Of a DNA stretch of 64,000 bases, positions 57,084 to 64,000 are shown piece by piece. The notes under the pieces are model-generated. The model had not been told where the DNA came from, did not search any database, and worked only from the letters and a program-made list of their open reading frames with translations. Numbering within the stretch: the stretch's first letter is position 1; the number at the start of each line of letters is the position of its first letter. The stretch covers positions 5,146,001 to 5,210,000 of the forward strand of contig NZ_CP114903.1 of the NCBI RefSeq assembly GCF_027497255.1, written 5' to 3'. The DNA comes from Micromonospora sp. WMMD882 (GTDB lineage Bacteria; Actinomycetota; Actinomycetes; Mycobacteriales; Micromonosporaceae). The translations under genes and the position numbers were made by a program.

Positions 57084-57854
57084 TCAGTGGCCGTCCTCCT
57101 CGCCGCCCTCGCCGCCGTGCCGCTCGATGATCGGCGACGGCGGGGCCTGCGGCGACAGCGGCACGCCGACCGGGGCCGGGGTGCTGATCCGCTTGCCGCC
57201 GAAGTCGAAGACCAGCTCCACCTGCTGCCCGGCCCGCAGGTCCTCGTTGAGGCCGACGAGCTGGAGGAACCGGCCGCCCTGCTGGTTGAGCTGGGCGTAC
57301 CCGAACGGGGGCAGCTCCACGACGGGCGGGACGCCGGCGGGGGCCGTCTCGGTGGGCGTCGGGCTCGCCGTCCCGGTCGCGCCCGGGCTGGCGGTGTCGG
57401 TGGGCGTCGCGCCAGGGCTGGCCGGGTCGGTGGGCGTCGCGCCCGGGCTGGCGGTGTCGGTCGGGCTCGGGCCGGCCGTCTCCGACGGGGTGGCCGAGGC
57501 GGACCCGTCCGGGGTGGCGGACGGCGATGCGCCCGCGCCGGCCAGCACGACCTGCCGGGCGCTCTCGGTGCTGACGGTCACCCGCACCGCCTCCGGCGTC
57601 TCGTTGTAGAGCACCACGCTGAGCGGGGCGGTGCCCCCGGCCGGGTAGCCCTCGCTGCCCGGGAAGTCGACCACCAGGCCACGGACCAGGTAGGCGCCGT
57701 CCGGGGTGCCGGTGTTCACGCCCTGGACCGACGCCTCCTTCATGGCGGTCTCGGCGACCTGCCCGGCGCCACAGCCGGACACCAGCAGCGTCGCTGCCGC
57801 CGTGCCGGCCAGCAGCACGGCCGCCCGTCGGGAGCCCCTGATCGAGCGCGTCAC
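57084..57854 (-). CDS. lpqE: LpqE-like lipoprotein (copper chaperone PCu(A)C-like)
   Basis: A 256-residue exported lipoprotein with lipobox V-S-G-C after a hydrophobic signal. Its position upstream of radA-disA and its segments (GTPDGAYLVRGLVVDF, PLSVVLYNETPEAVRVTV, FGYAQL) match actinobacterial LpqE, a relative of PCu(A)C chaperones. The middle carries a repetitive Thr/Pro/Ser/Ala region (SPGATPTD-type repeats, residues about 120-165) that looks expandable. No clear Met/His copper site is seen apart from a C-terminal His/Glu-rich end. GTG 57854 follows GAGGAGG. Confidence 0.8.
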   Translation of the reverse strand: MTRSIRGSRRAAVLLAGTAAATLLVSGCGAGQVAETAMKEASVQGVNTGTPDGAYLVRGLVVDFPGSEGYPAGGTAPLSVVLYNETPEAVRVTVSTESARQVVLAGAGASPSATPDGSASATPSETAGPSPTDTASPGATPTDPASPGATPTDTASPGATGTASPTPTETAPAGVPPVVELPPFGYAQLNQQGGRFLQLVGLNEDLRAGQQVELVFDFGGKRISTPAPVGVPLSPQAPPSPIIERHGGEGGEEDGH

Positions 57855-57991
57855 GTCGGTCCTCCTCGTTGCGATCCCCACCCGGGGCGTACGCCCGGTG
57901 CGGTGGCCATACCCGCGCAGACCGCGGTCCAGCGTAGTTGGGGCTGATCGAGGCCCGCACGGCGACCCGGCAAAGCCCGCCGCAGGAGGCG

Positions 57992-58831
57992 TCACACGAC
58001 CCGACCGCTCGCCACCAGCAGCACCACGTCGACCACCGCGATCAGCAGCACCGCCCGGAAGGCGGCCGGGTGCCGGCCACCGGCGCGGGCCGCGCGGCGT
58101 CCGACGTACCAGCTCAGCGGCGGGACCAGGGCGGCGGCGACGATCGCCGCGAGCCCGGCCCAGGACGGCGGCCCGGCTGGCCCGAGGGCCAGCGCGACGG
58201 TGGCGGCGAGCAGCAGCGCGGCGGCCGCCGCCGCGCTGCCGGTCGCGCCCAGCCGGTGCGGCAGCCCGCGTACCCCGGTGCGGGCGTCGTCGGTCAGGTC
58301 GGGCAGCACGTTGGCGAAGTGCGCGCCGGCGCCGAGCAGCGCTCCGGCGGCCACCAGCCAGCCCGGCGGGGTGGGCGCGCCGGGCAGGGCCAGCACCACG
58401 AACGCGGGCAGCGCGCCGAAGGAGACCGCGTACGGCAGCACCGAGACCGGGCTGGACTTCAACGGCCAGTTGTAGAGCAGGGCGGAGAGCAGGGCGACGG
58501 TGAGGCACGCCGCGGCGGCCGGGTTGGTGGTCGACGCCAGCGCGGGGCAGGCCACCGCGGCCACCACCGTGCCGACGGTCAGCGCCCGACGGCTGACCGT
58601 CCCGGTCACCACCGGTTTGTCGGCCCGGCCGACCAGCGCGTCCCGGCCGGCGTCGAGGAGGTCGTTGGACCAGCCGACGGCGAGTTGGCTGGCGAGCACG
58701 CTGGCGGCCACCGTGGCGACCCCCGCCGGGTCGTGCCCCACCCCCAGGGCGAGCAGCCCGGCGACCACGGTCACCGCGAGGGCAGGTTCCGGATGGCTCG
58801 CCTTGACCAGCCCTAACACCGTTCGCCGCAT
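57992..58831 (-). CDS. UbiA-family prenyltransferase
   Basis: A 279-residue polytopic membrane enzyme of the UbiA superfamily. It has the first Asp-rich motif N-D-L-L-D (in SNDLLDAGRDALVGRADKP) and a second D-x-x-D region (NVLPDLTDDARTG). It would attach an isoprenoid chain to an aromatic acceptor. It is divergent, by only 45 bp, from a methyltransferase and a type III PKS gene, which suggests the acceptor is their phenolic product. ATG 58831. Confidence 0.9.
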   Translation of the reverse strand: MRRTVLGLVKASHPEPALAVTVVAGLLALGVGHDPAGVATVAASVLASQLAVGWSNDLLDAGRDALVGRADKPVVTGTVSRRALTVGTVVAAVACPALASTTNPAAAACLTVALLSALLYNWPLKSSPVSVLPYAVSFGALPAFVVLALPGAPTPPGWLVAAGALLGAGAHFANVLPDLTDDARTGVRGLPHRLGATGSAAAAAALLLAATVALALGPAGPPSWAGLAAIVAAALVPPLSWYVGRRAARAGGRHPAAFRAVLLIAVVDVVLLVASGRVV

Positions 58832-58876
58832 AACGGAAGTCTGGTCGTTACCGGCTGGTCGTGCCACGCTCGTTCC

Positions 58877-59647
58877 ATGCGAGACGGTTCGCCGCCCGTG
58901 CCCACCCGCCCGCGTGTCCTGCCGCCCAACGACCCCCGCCAGTACGACGACCTGGCCGGCGAGTGGTGGCGGCCGGACGGGGCCTTCGCCCTGCTGCAGT
59001 GGCTCGCCGAGGCACGCGCCGCGCTGGTGCCCCCGGCCCGCCGCGACGGCGCGCTCCTGGTCGACCTGGGCTGCGGGGGTGGCCTGCTCGCCCCGTACCT
59101 GGCCGGCAAGGGCTACCGGCACGTCGGGGTGGACCTGACCCGGTCCGCGTTGGAGCAGGCCGCCGCGCACGGCGTCACAGTGGTCAACGCCGACGCCACG
59201 GCGGTGCCCCTGGCGGACGGCTGCGCCGACGTGGTCGCCGCCGGTGAGCTGCTCGAACACGTGCCCGACTGGCGGCGGGTGGTGGCCGAGGCGTGCCGGC
59301 TGCTGCGTCCCGGCGGCCTGCTCGTGCTGGACACCCTGAACGACACCGCGCTGAGCCGGCTGGTCGCCGTCCGGATCGGCGAGCGACTGCCGGCGGTGCC
59401 GCGCGGGATCCACGACCCGGCCCTCTTCGTGGACGCCGGGGAACTCGTCCGCGAGTGCGCCCGGCACGGCGTCACGTTGCGGGTGCGCGGCGTCCGCCCG
59501 GCGGTCGGCGGACTGGTCGGCTGGCTGGTCCGGCGGGCCGTGCCCGGGATGGCGGCCCGCGCCGACCACCGGCCCGGCCGCCGCCGGATCGTCCCGACCC
59601 GTTCCGTCGCCGTGCTCTACCAGGGACGCGGGACGCGGAACGGCTAG
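58877..59647 (+). CDS. UbiG-like SAM-dependent methyltransferase
   Basis: A 256-residue class I methyltransferase with motif I VDLGCGGGLLAPYLAG (residues about 57-72), motif post-I HVGVDLTRSAL, and ELLEHVPDW. It most resembles 3-demethylubiquinone O-methyltransferases, so O-methylation of a phenol is likely. It lies between the prenyltransferase and the type III PKS. Its last codons and stop are followed by an imperfect duplicate (59651-59670). Confidence 0.88.
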   Translation: MRDGSPPVPTRPRVLPPNDPRQYDDLAGEWWRPDGAFALLQWLAEARAALVPPARRDGALLVDLGCGGGLLAPYLAGKGYRHVGVDLTRSALEQAAAHGVTVVNADATAVPLADGCADVVAAGELLEHVPDWRRVVAEACRLLRPGGLLVLDTLNDTALSRLVAVRIGERLPAVPRGIHDPALFVDAGELVRECARHGVTLRVRGVRPAVGGLVGWLVRRAVPGMAARADHRPGRRRIVPTRSVAVLYQGRGTRNG

Positions 59648-59670
59648 CGCGCGGGACGTGGAACGGGTAG
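59628..59670 (+). repeat. Imperfect 23-bp-period duplication across a stop codon
   Basis: The 20 bases ending with the methyltransferase stop TAG (59628-59647) recur at 59651-59670 with two substitutions, again ending in TAG. Confidence 0.85.
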
Positions 59671-59770
59671 TCGGCCGGGCGGCGGGTAAAGGGGACGCCA
59701 GGACGGACGGTCCGGGACGACCCGGTGCCTCGTTGGTCTACAGCAGTGACGCTCGACGAGAGGTGGGACC

Positions 59771-60820
59771 ATGGCCGTGCCGGTGATCGCGGGTCTCGGT
59801 ACGGCGCAACCGCCGTCCGCGACCCAGGACGAACTCTGGGACGGCTTCTTCGCCCGGCACTACGCCGACGGCCCGCTCGCGCTGGCCGAGCGGATCTTCA
59901 CGAACTCCGGGGTGACCCGGCGGCAGGCGGCGGTGAACCCGCTGATCGAGGACGTCTCCGACTGGCCCACCGAGCGGCGGATGCGCCGCTACCAGGTGGA
60001 GGCGCTGCCGTTGGGCAAGGAGGCGGTCGGCCGGGCGTTGACCTCGGCCGGGCTGGCCGCCAGCGACATCGGTCTCTTCGTGGTCTGTTCCTGCACCGGT
60101 TACGCCACCCCGGGGCTGGACATCATGCTCGCCCGGGACCTCGGCATGGCCCCGGACACCCAGCGCATGTTCGTCGGCCACATGGGCTGTTACGCGGCGC
60201 TGCCCGGGCTCGGCGCGGCCGGCGACTTCGTCACCGCCCGGGGCCGTCCCGCGCTGCTGCTCTGCGCCGAGCTGACCAGCCTGCACATCCAGCCGGCCAC
60301 GGCCCGGGCGGACACCCAGCAGATCGTGTCGCACGCGCTCTTCTCCGACGCCGCGGTCGCCGCCGTGCTGGTTCCCGGCGGCCCCGGGTACGCGCTGCGT
60401 GAGGTCGCCGCGGTGACGGACACCTCCACCGCCGACCACATGACGTGGGAGGTCACCGACACCGGCTTCCGGATGGGACTCTCCCCGAAGGTGCCGCAGG
60501 TGCTGTCCGCGCACGTGGCAGGGCTGGTGGACGCGTTGCTGGCCCGGCACGGGGGCGACCGGTCCGGGGTGGACGGTTGGGCGGTGCACCCGGGCGGGCC
60601 GCGCATCCTCAACGTGACCGAACGGGAGCTGGGCCTGCCGCCGTCGGCGTTGGACGACTCCCGGGCGACGTTGGCCGAGCACGGCAACTGCTCGTCGACC
60701 ACGGTGCTGCTGATCCTCGACCGGATGCTGCGCCGGCCCACCCCGCCGGAGCGGATCGTCATGCTGGCCTTCGGTCCCGGCCTGACCCTCTACGCGACTC
60801 TGCTGGACCGCCGGGGGTGA
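59771..60820 (+). CDS. Type III polyketide synthase
   Basis: A 349-residue chalcone-synthase-fold homodimeric enzyme that extends an acyl-CoA starter with malonyl-CoA and cyclises the product. The catalytic triad is visible: C140 (GHMGCYAALPG), H273 (VHPGGPRIL) and N306 (GNCSS). Actinobacterial enzymes of this type commonly make alkylresorcinols, pyrones or tetrahydroxynaphthalene. With a UbiA prenyltransferase and a methyltransferase beside it, a prenylated, methylated phenolic lipid is a reasonable guess. Confidence 0.95.
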   Translation: MAVPVIAGLGTAQPPSATQDELWDGFFARHYADGPLALAERIFTNSGVTRRQAAVNPLIEDVSDWPTERRMRRYQVEALPLGKEAVGRALTSAGLAASDIGLFVVCSCTGYATPGLDIMLARDLGMAPDTQRMFVGHMGCYAALPGLGAAGDFVTARGRPALLLCAELTSLHIQPATARADTQQIVSHALFSDAAVAAVLVPGGPGYALREVAAVTDTSTADHMTWEVTDTGFRMGLSPKVPQVLSAHVAGLVDALLARHGGDRSGVDGWAVHPGGPRILNVTERELGLPPSALDDSRATLAEHGNCSSTTVLLILDRMLRRPTPPERIVMLAFGPGLTLYATLLDRRG

Positions 60821-60845
60821 GCGGTCCCGGCGTTACGCTCGATCG

Positions 60846-61529
60846 ATGACCCCCTCCGCCGAGAGCCGGCCCGGCACGCCGCTGCTGGCCGGGCTGACCG
60901 TGCTCGCGTCGCTCCTCGGCGGCTGGTGGTGGACGGCCGCCGACCCGCGCGCCGACGCCGGGGCCGAGAACGTCCCGGCCGTGGGGGAGGTGCTGGCCGG
61001 GCCGTTCGCCCGCCCCGACCCGGCCCGGCTGGCCGCCGCCCGCCGGGCCGCCTCGTCCTACCACGGCGGTGGGCCGGACCGACCGTCCCGTCCCGACCCC
61101 GTGTCGGTGGCCGAGCCCCGTCCCGGCCGGACGGCGGTGGTCGACCCGTCGTCGGGGGGGTCGACCGGGCGACGCTGGGGCGGTCTGGCGCGGGTGCTGA
61201 CCGATCCGGAGGCCGACGCGTCCCGGCTGGGCACCGTGCTGTGGCGGGAGGACGACCGGTTGCTCACCGCCGACGCCCCGGAGGCGAGCCGGCAGGTCAC
61301 CGGCGCCCCCGACGTCCGGTACCTGCTGTTGGCGCGTTGTGCGGGCCCGGGAGAGGTGACGGTCGCGGTGCACGAGGGCGGGATCGGCCGGAGTTGGCAG
61401 CCGGTCCGGTGTGACGGCGCTCTCCTGATGCAGATGGTGGAGGCGACCGGCGGCCCGTTGACCGTGCGGTTCTCCCACTCGGCGGACGGCGTGGTGGAGC
61501 TCGACGCGGTCCTGCTCCGCCAGGGCTGA
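60846..61529 (+). CDS. Anchored exported protein (hypothetical)
   Basis: A 227-residue protein with one N-terminal hydrophobic helix (LLAGLTVLASLLGGWWWTA), a Pro/Arg-rich linker and a C-terminal strand-rich domain (YLLLARCAGPGEVTVAVHEGG, then PLTVRFSHSADGVVELDAVLL). The domain could be a jelly-roll or carbohydrate-binding-like fold, but no family is recognised. It starts 25 bp after the PKS stop. A 14-bp sequence over its stop is repeated 24 bp downstream. Confidence 0.7.
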   Translation: MTPSAESRPGTPLLAGLTVLASLLGGWWWTAADPRADAGAENVPAVGEVLAGPFARPDPARLAAARRAASSYHGGGPDRPSRPDPVSVAEPRPGRTAVVDPSSGGSTGRRWGGLARVLTDPEADASRLGTVLWREDDRLLTADAPEASRQVTGAPDVRYLLLARCAGPGEVTVAVHEGGIGRSWQPVRCDGALLMQMVEATGGPLTVRFSHSADGVVELDAVLLRQG

Positions 61530-61556
61530 CGTTGCGGCCCCGGCCAGGGCTGACGT
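61519..61556 (+). repeat. 14-bp repeat across a stop codon, 24-bp period
   Basis: GCCAGGGCTGACGT occurs at 61519-61532, where TGA is the gene's stop, and again at 61543-61556. Confidence 0.95.
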
Positions 61557-61561
61557 CCCGG

Positions 61562-62263
61562 TCAGTCGGCCAGGTGGACCAGGTCCCGCCGGTAGTCCTC
61601 GGTCGAGCCGACCGTCGGCACCACCCGTACGACGGTGCCGGCGCGGTCGACCAGCAGCAGGCTCACCGTGCCGGGGACGGGGGCGGCGCCGATCAGGGCG
61701 CGTAGCCCGCCGGCCGGGTCGGCGAGCCGCCGCACGCCGGGCGCGACCGGGTCCGGGGCGACCGTACGGCCGCCGGTCACGGTGACCACCCGGACCCCCG
61801 GTGGCGCCGCGACCACCGCCTCGGCCACCCGCTCCGGGCAGGCGCACGCGTCCACCAGCACGATCGCCGCCGGCAGCAGGCCGCGCAGCGGCACCGGCGC
61901 CTGGGCGTCGTCGACCAGGTCGAGCGCCGGCAACGGGCGACCGACCGGGCCGGTCGGGCCGACCGGCGGGGCGGCCGTCGGGACGGTGGGCCGGCTCGAC
62001 CGGTCGGTGCGCGGCCAGGTGACGGTCACCAGCCCGGCGAGGGTGGTCAACACCGCCACGGCCAGCACCAGCAGCGGCAGGGCCAGCCGGGACGACAGCC
62101 GTCGACGGTGCGGACGGCGCGCGGCGCGCAGCTCACGGCGTACCTGCTCGGCCTCGGCGGCGAGCGCGGAGGCGTCGTCCGGCACGACCAGCCGGCCCCA
62201 CTCGGGCGGCAGGTCGGGCAGGCCGTCCGAGGCTCCGTGGCCATCAGGGTCAGGCATGCCCAT
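61562..62263 (-). CDS. Anchored thioredoxin-like protein (hypothetical)
   Basis: A 233-residue protein with a charged N-terminus (~60 residues, possibly cytoplasmic), one transmembrane helix (LALPLLVLAVAVLTTLAGLVTV) and an exported domain. The domain's order of strands, ACACPERV motif and VSLLLVDRAGTVVRVV end resemble a degenerate thioredoxin/peroxiredoxin fold. A redox role is speculative, since no standard CxxC is present. ATG 62263 follows GGAGG. The gene is divergent from carD. Confidence 0.65.
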   Translation of the reverse strand: MGMPDPDGHGASDGLPDLPPEWGRLVVPDDASALAAEAEQVRRELRAARRPHRRRLSSRLALPLLVLAVAVLTTLAGLVTVTWPRTDRSSRPTVPTAAPPVGPTGPVGRPLPALDLVDDAQAPVPLRGLLPAAIVLVDACACPERVAEAVVAAPPGVRVVTVTGGRTVAPDPVAPGVRRLADPAGGLRALIGAAPVPGTVSLLLVDRAGTVVRVVPTVGSTEDYRRDLVHLAD

Positions 62264-62631
62264 CGGACCTCCGCGTGCCGGGTGGGTGAGGGGAGCAACG
62301 GCGCTTCTCCAGCGTCCTCCACCAGCCGCTGGATGGCTACATCCGGGCGTGTCTTCGAACGGGCCGGTACCATGGAACGAGTGCATCCCCCTGGAACCCG
62401 CCCCCTGCGGGACAGCCTTGCGGCGGATGATCCGAAAACACCCGCACCGAGGCCCACGCCGGGACGTGTTCCACTTGTCACGGAGCGTGTTCGAATCATC
62501 GGTTTGACCGCCTGTCAAGCCGAAGAAATCCCTCTCACATGGCCCCTGAGCTGCGCTTACGGTCAGGACTGCGGTGAGACATCGGTGCCTGAGCGTGTTA
62601 CCCTAGACACAGCGAAAGGGGTTTCGAACCT
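62264..62631. promoter_or_regulatory. carD upstream region
   Basis: A 368-bp gap without a supported gene, noticeably less GC-rich near carD. TACCCT at 62599-62604 is a good -10 candidate with a GAAAGGGG ribosome site at 62613-62620. A TTGACC at 62503-62508 could be a -35 of an additional upstream promoter. Confidence 0.5.
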
Positions 62632-63117
62632 ATGGTTTTCAGTGTCGGCGAGACCGTTGTTTACCCCCACCACGGGGCCGCACTCATCGAGGCAATCGAG
62701 ACTCGGGTCATCAAGGGAGAGCCTAAGCAGTACCTCGTCCTGAGGGTTGCGCAGGGTGACCTCACGGTCCGGGTGCCCGCTGAGAACGCCGAGATCGTGG
62801 GCGTGCGCGAGGTGGTCGGCGAAGAGGGCCTGGGCAAGGTCTTCGACGTCCTCCGCGCTCCGCACACCGAGGAGCCGACCAACTGGTCGCGGCGTTACAA
62901 GGCGAATCTGGAGAAGCTGGCCTCCGGTAACCCGCTGAAGGTGGCCGAGGTGGTCCGCGACCTGTGGCGGCGGGAGCGGGAGCGGGGCCTCTCCGCGGGC
63001 GAGAAGCGGATGCTCGCCAAGGCCCGCGACATTCTGGTCGGCGAGGTCGCGCTGGCCGAGAAGAGCACCAAGGACGAGGCGGAGACGCTGCTCGACAAGG
63101 TTCTGACCGAGGCCTAG
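62632..63117 (+). CDS. carD: CarD-family RNA polymerase-binding transcription regulator
   Basis: Essential actinobacterial factor that binds the RNA polymerase beta subunit and stabilises open promoter complexes, notably at rRNA promoters. The 161-residue protein has the N-terminal RNAP-interacting domain ([16 protein letters not shown]) and a helical DNA-binding C-terminal domain with the promoter-contacting Trp85 ([10 protein letters not shown]). The length equals that of M. tuberculosis CarD. Confidence 0.97.
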   Translation: MVFSVGETVVYPHHGAALIEAIETRVIKGEPKQYLVLRVAQGDLTVRVPAENAEIVGVREVVGEEGLGKVFDVLRAPHTEEPTNWSRRYKANLEKLASGNPLKVAEVVRDLWRRERERGLSAGEKRMLAKARDILVGEVALAEKSTKDEAETLLDKVLTEA

Positions 63118-63171
63118 TTCCACGGCATCGTCGTACCCACCCTGTAGCAGATGAAAAACGAGGACCGCGAC

Positions 63172-63867
63172 GTGACCGCGCAGCTCAATCCGCGCGGTGA
63201 CGTCGCGGTCCTTGTTCCTGCGGCCGGCGCCGGCGTCCGGCTCGGTCCCGGCGCTCCCAAGGCGCTGCGGCTGCTCGCCGGGGAGCCGCTGCTCGTGCAC
63301 GCGGTCCGCCGGATCGCCGCCGCGCCGTCGGTGCGCGCCGTCGTGGTGGCCGCCCCGGCGGGCGACGTGCCCTTCGTCCGGGAGCTGCTCGCGGCGGTCG
63401 CCCCGGTCACCGTGGTGGCGGGTGGCGCGCAACGACAGGATTCGGTCGCCGCCGCGTTGGCCGCCGTGCCGGACGGCGCCGAGATCGTCCTGGTGCACGA
63501 CGCCGCCCGGGCCCTGGTCCCGGCCGCCCTCGTCGAGTCGGTGGCGGCGGCGGTACGTGCCGGGCACGCCGCGGTCGTCCCGGCGCTCCCGGTGGTGGAC
63601 ACCATCAAGGAGGTCTCGACCGACGAGGTGGTGCGCGGCACGGTCGACCGCTCCGCGCTGCGTGCCGTGCAGACCCCGCAGGGCTTCCGTCGGGCGGTGC
63701 TGGCCGCCGCGCACGCCGCCGCGGCCGACCCGTTGACCGACGACGCGGGCCTGGTCGAGAAGCAGGGCGTGCCGGTGCTCTGCGTGCCCGGCTCGGAGTA
63801 CGCCCTGAAGATCACCCGACCGTTCGACCTGACGCTGGCCGAGCACCTGCTGGCCGTGGGCGCCTGA
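63172..63867 (+). CDS. ispD: 2-C-methyl-D-erythritol 4-phosphate cytidylyltransferase
   Basis: MEP pathway enzyme that forms CDP-methylerythritol from MEP and CTP. The 231-residue protein has the nucleotide-binding loop [28 protein letters not shown], and the conserved [11 protein letters not shown] 63172 was chosen because a GAGGA site lies 7 bases upstream; ATG 63151 would add seven residues. It lies between carD and ispF as in mycobacteria. Confidence 0.93.
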   Translation: MTAQLNPRGDVAVLVPAAGAGVRLGPGAPKALRLLAGEPLLVHAVRRIAAAPSVRAVVVAAPAGDVPFVRELLAAVAPVTVVAGGAQRQDSVAAALAAVPDGAEIVLVHDAARALVPAALVESVAAAVRAGHAAVVPALPVVDTIKEVSTDEVVRGTVDRSALRAVQTPQGFRRAVLAAAHAAAADPLTDDAGLVEKQGVPVLCVPGSEYALKITRPFDLTLAEHLLAVGA

Positions 63868-63883
63868 CGCGTACCCTGGCTCC

Positions 63884-64000
63884 ATGATCGTTCCCCGGGT
63901 GGCCGTCGGTACCGACATCCACGCGTTCGCCCCCGGTCGGCCCTGCTGGCTGGCCGGGTTGCACTGGCCGGGCGAGGTCGGGCTGGCCGGGCACTCCGAC
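63884..64000 (+). CDS. ispF: 2-C-methyl-D-erythritol 2,4-cyclodiphosphate synthase, N-terminal part (cut by window end)
   Basis: The first 39 residues show the IspF start with the metal-binding D-x-H (GTDIHAF), a GLHWPGE segment and the GLAGHSD motif. This is the MEP pathway step after IspD and IspE. ATG 63884 is 16 bp after the ispD stop. The gene continues beyond the window. Confidence 0.92.
   Translation, partial: MIVPRVAVGTDIHAFAPGRPCWLAGLHWPGEVGLAGHSD

Noticed and set aside
57360..57500. A CRISPR-like array
   Set aside because: The repeats are in frame within the lipoprotein gene, contiguous without unique spacers, and encode a Thr/Pro linker.

Overview
The window is a chromosomal segment of a very GC-rich actinobacterium, most likely a member of the Micromonosporaceae (Micromonospora, Salinispora or a relative). 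Evidence: GC-biased codons, many GTG starts, GTGA/ATGA stop-start overlaps, the actinobacterial markers lsr2, carD, disA-radA-lpqE and DUF3180, and a type VII secretion (EccD) tail at the left edge. No rRNA, tRNA, insertion sequence, integrase or CRISPR array was seen.

The backbone is the conserved actinobacterial housekeeping order ppa - dacB - metalloprotease - tilS - hpt - ftsH - folE - folP - folB - folK - DUF3180 - DUF2520 - panC - panD - coaX - lysS - lsr2 - clpC - mutY - disA/radA/lpqE - carD - ispD - ispF. From memory the same order occurs, with other interruptions, in Mycobacterium tuberculosis. The backbone covers inorganic pyrophosphate turnover, cell-wall trimming, tRNA modification, purine salvage, membrane proteolysis, folate, pantothenate/CoA, NAD, lysyl-tRNA charging, nucleoid structure, Clp proteolysis, DNA repair, c-di-AMP signalling, transcription initiation and MEP isoprenoid synthesis.

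Lineage-specific blocks interrupt it. (1) 4.9-6.1 kb: a GlxA-type regulator and a tiny membrane protein. (2) 9.97-23.54 kb: a 13.6 kb type IV secretion-like locus wedged between folE and folP. It has VirB2-, VirB3-, VirB4- and VirB6-like membrane and motor proteins, two single-helix proteins resembling VirB8/TcpC, a peptidoglycan hydrolase, and an FtsK-like protein whose P-loops look dead. No relaxase or integrase is visible, so it looks like a resident secretion machine, not an active conjugative element. This is the most interesting part of the window. (3) 26.4-28.6 kb: a lone sugar-type permease and two unknown genes. (4) 28.7-32.4 kb: an OpuC-type compatible-solute ABC transporter whose binding protein appears circularly permuted. 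(5) 32.6-38.5 kb: a large disordered membrane protein, a stand-alone nuoD paralogue next to a MidA/NDUFAF7-type methyltransferase, and a secreted phytase. (6) 41.2-44.9 kb: a septum-formation-type lipoprotein and nadB-nadC. (7) 58.0-62.3 kb: a small type III polyketide synthase cassette with a UbiA prenyltransferase and a methyltransferase, placed between lpqE and carD.

Regulatory and structural DNA of note: three exact actinobacterial DnaA boxes at 22-bp spacing upstream of clpC, several long perfect hairpins after operons, three 23-bp imperfect repeats before the solute-binding protein gene, a GGGGC tract downstream of clpC, and four genes whose stop-codon region is duplicated in tandem. 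All calls come from reading the sequence; no database search was possible.
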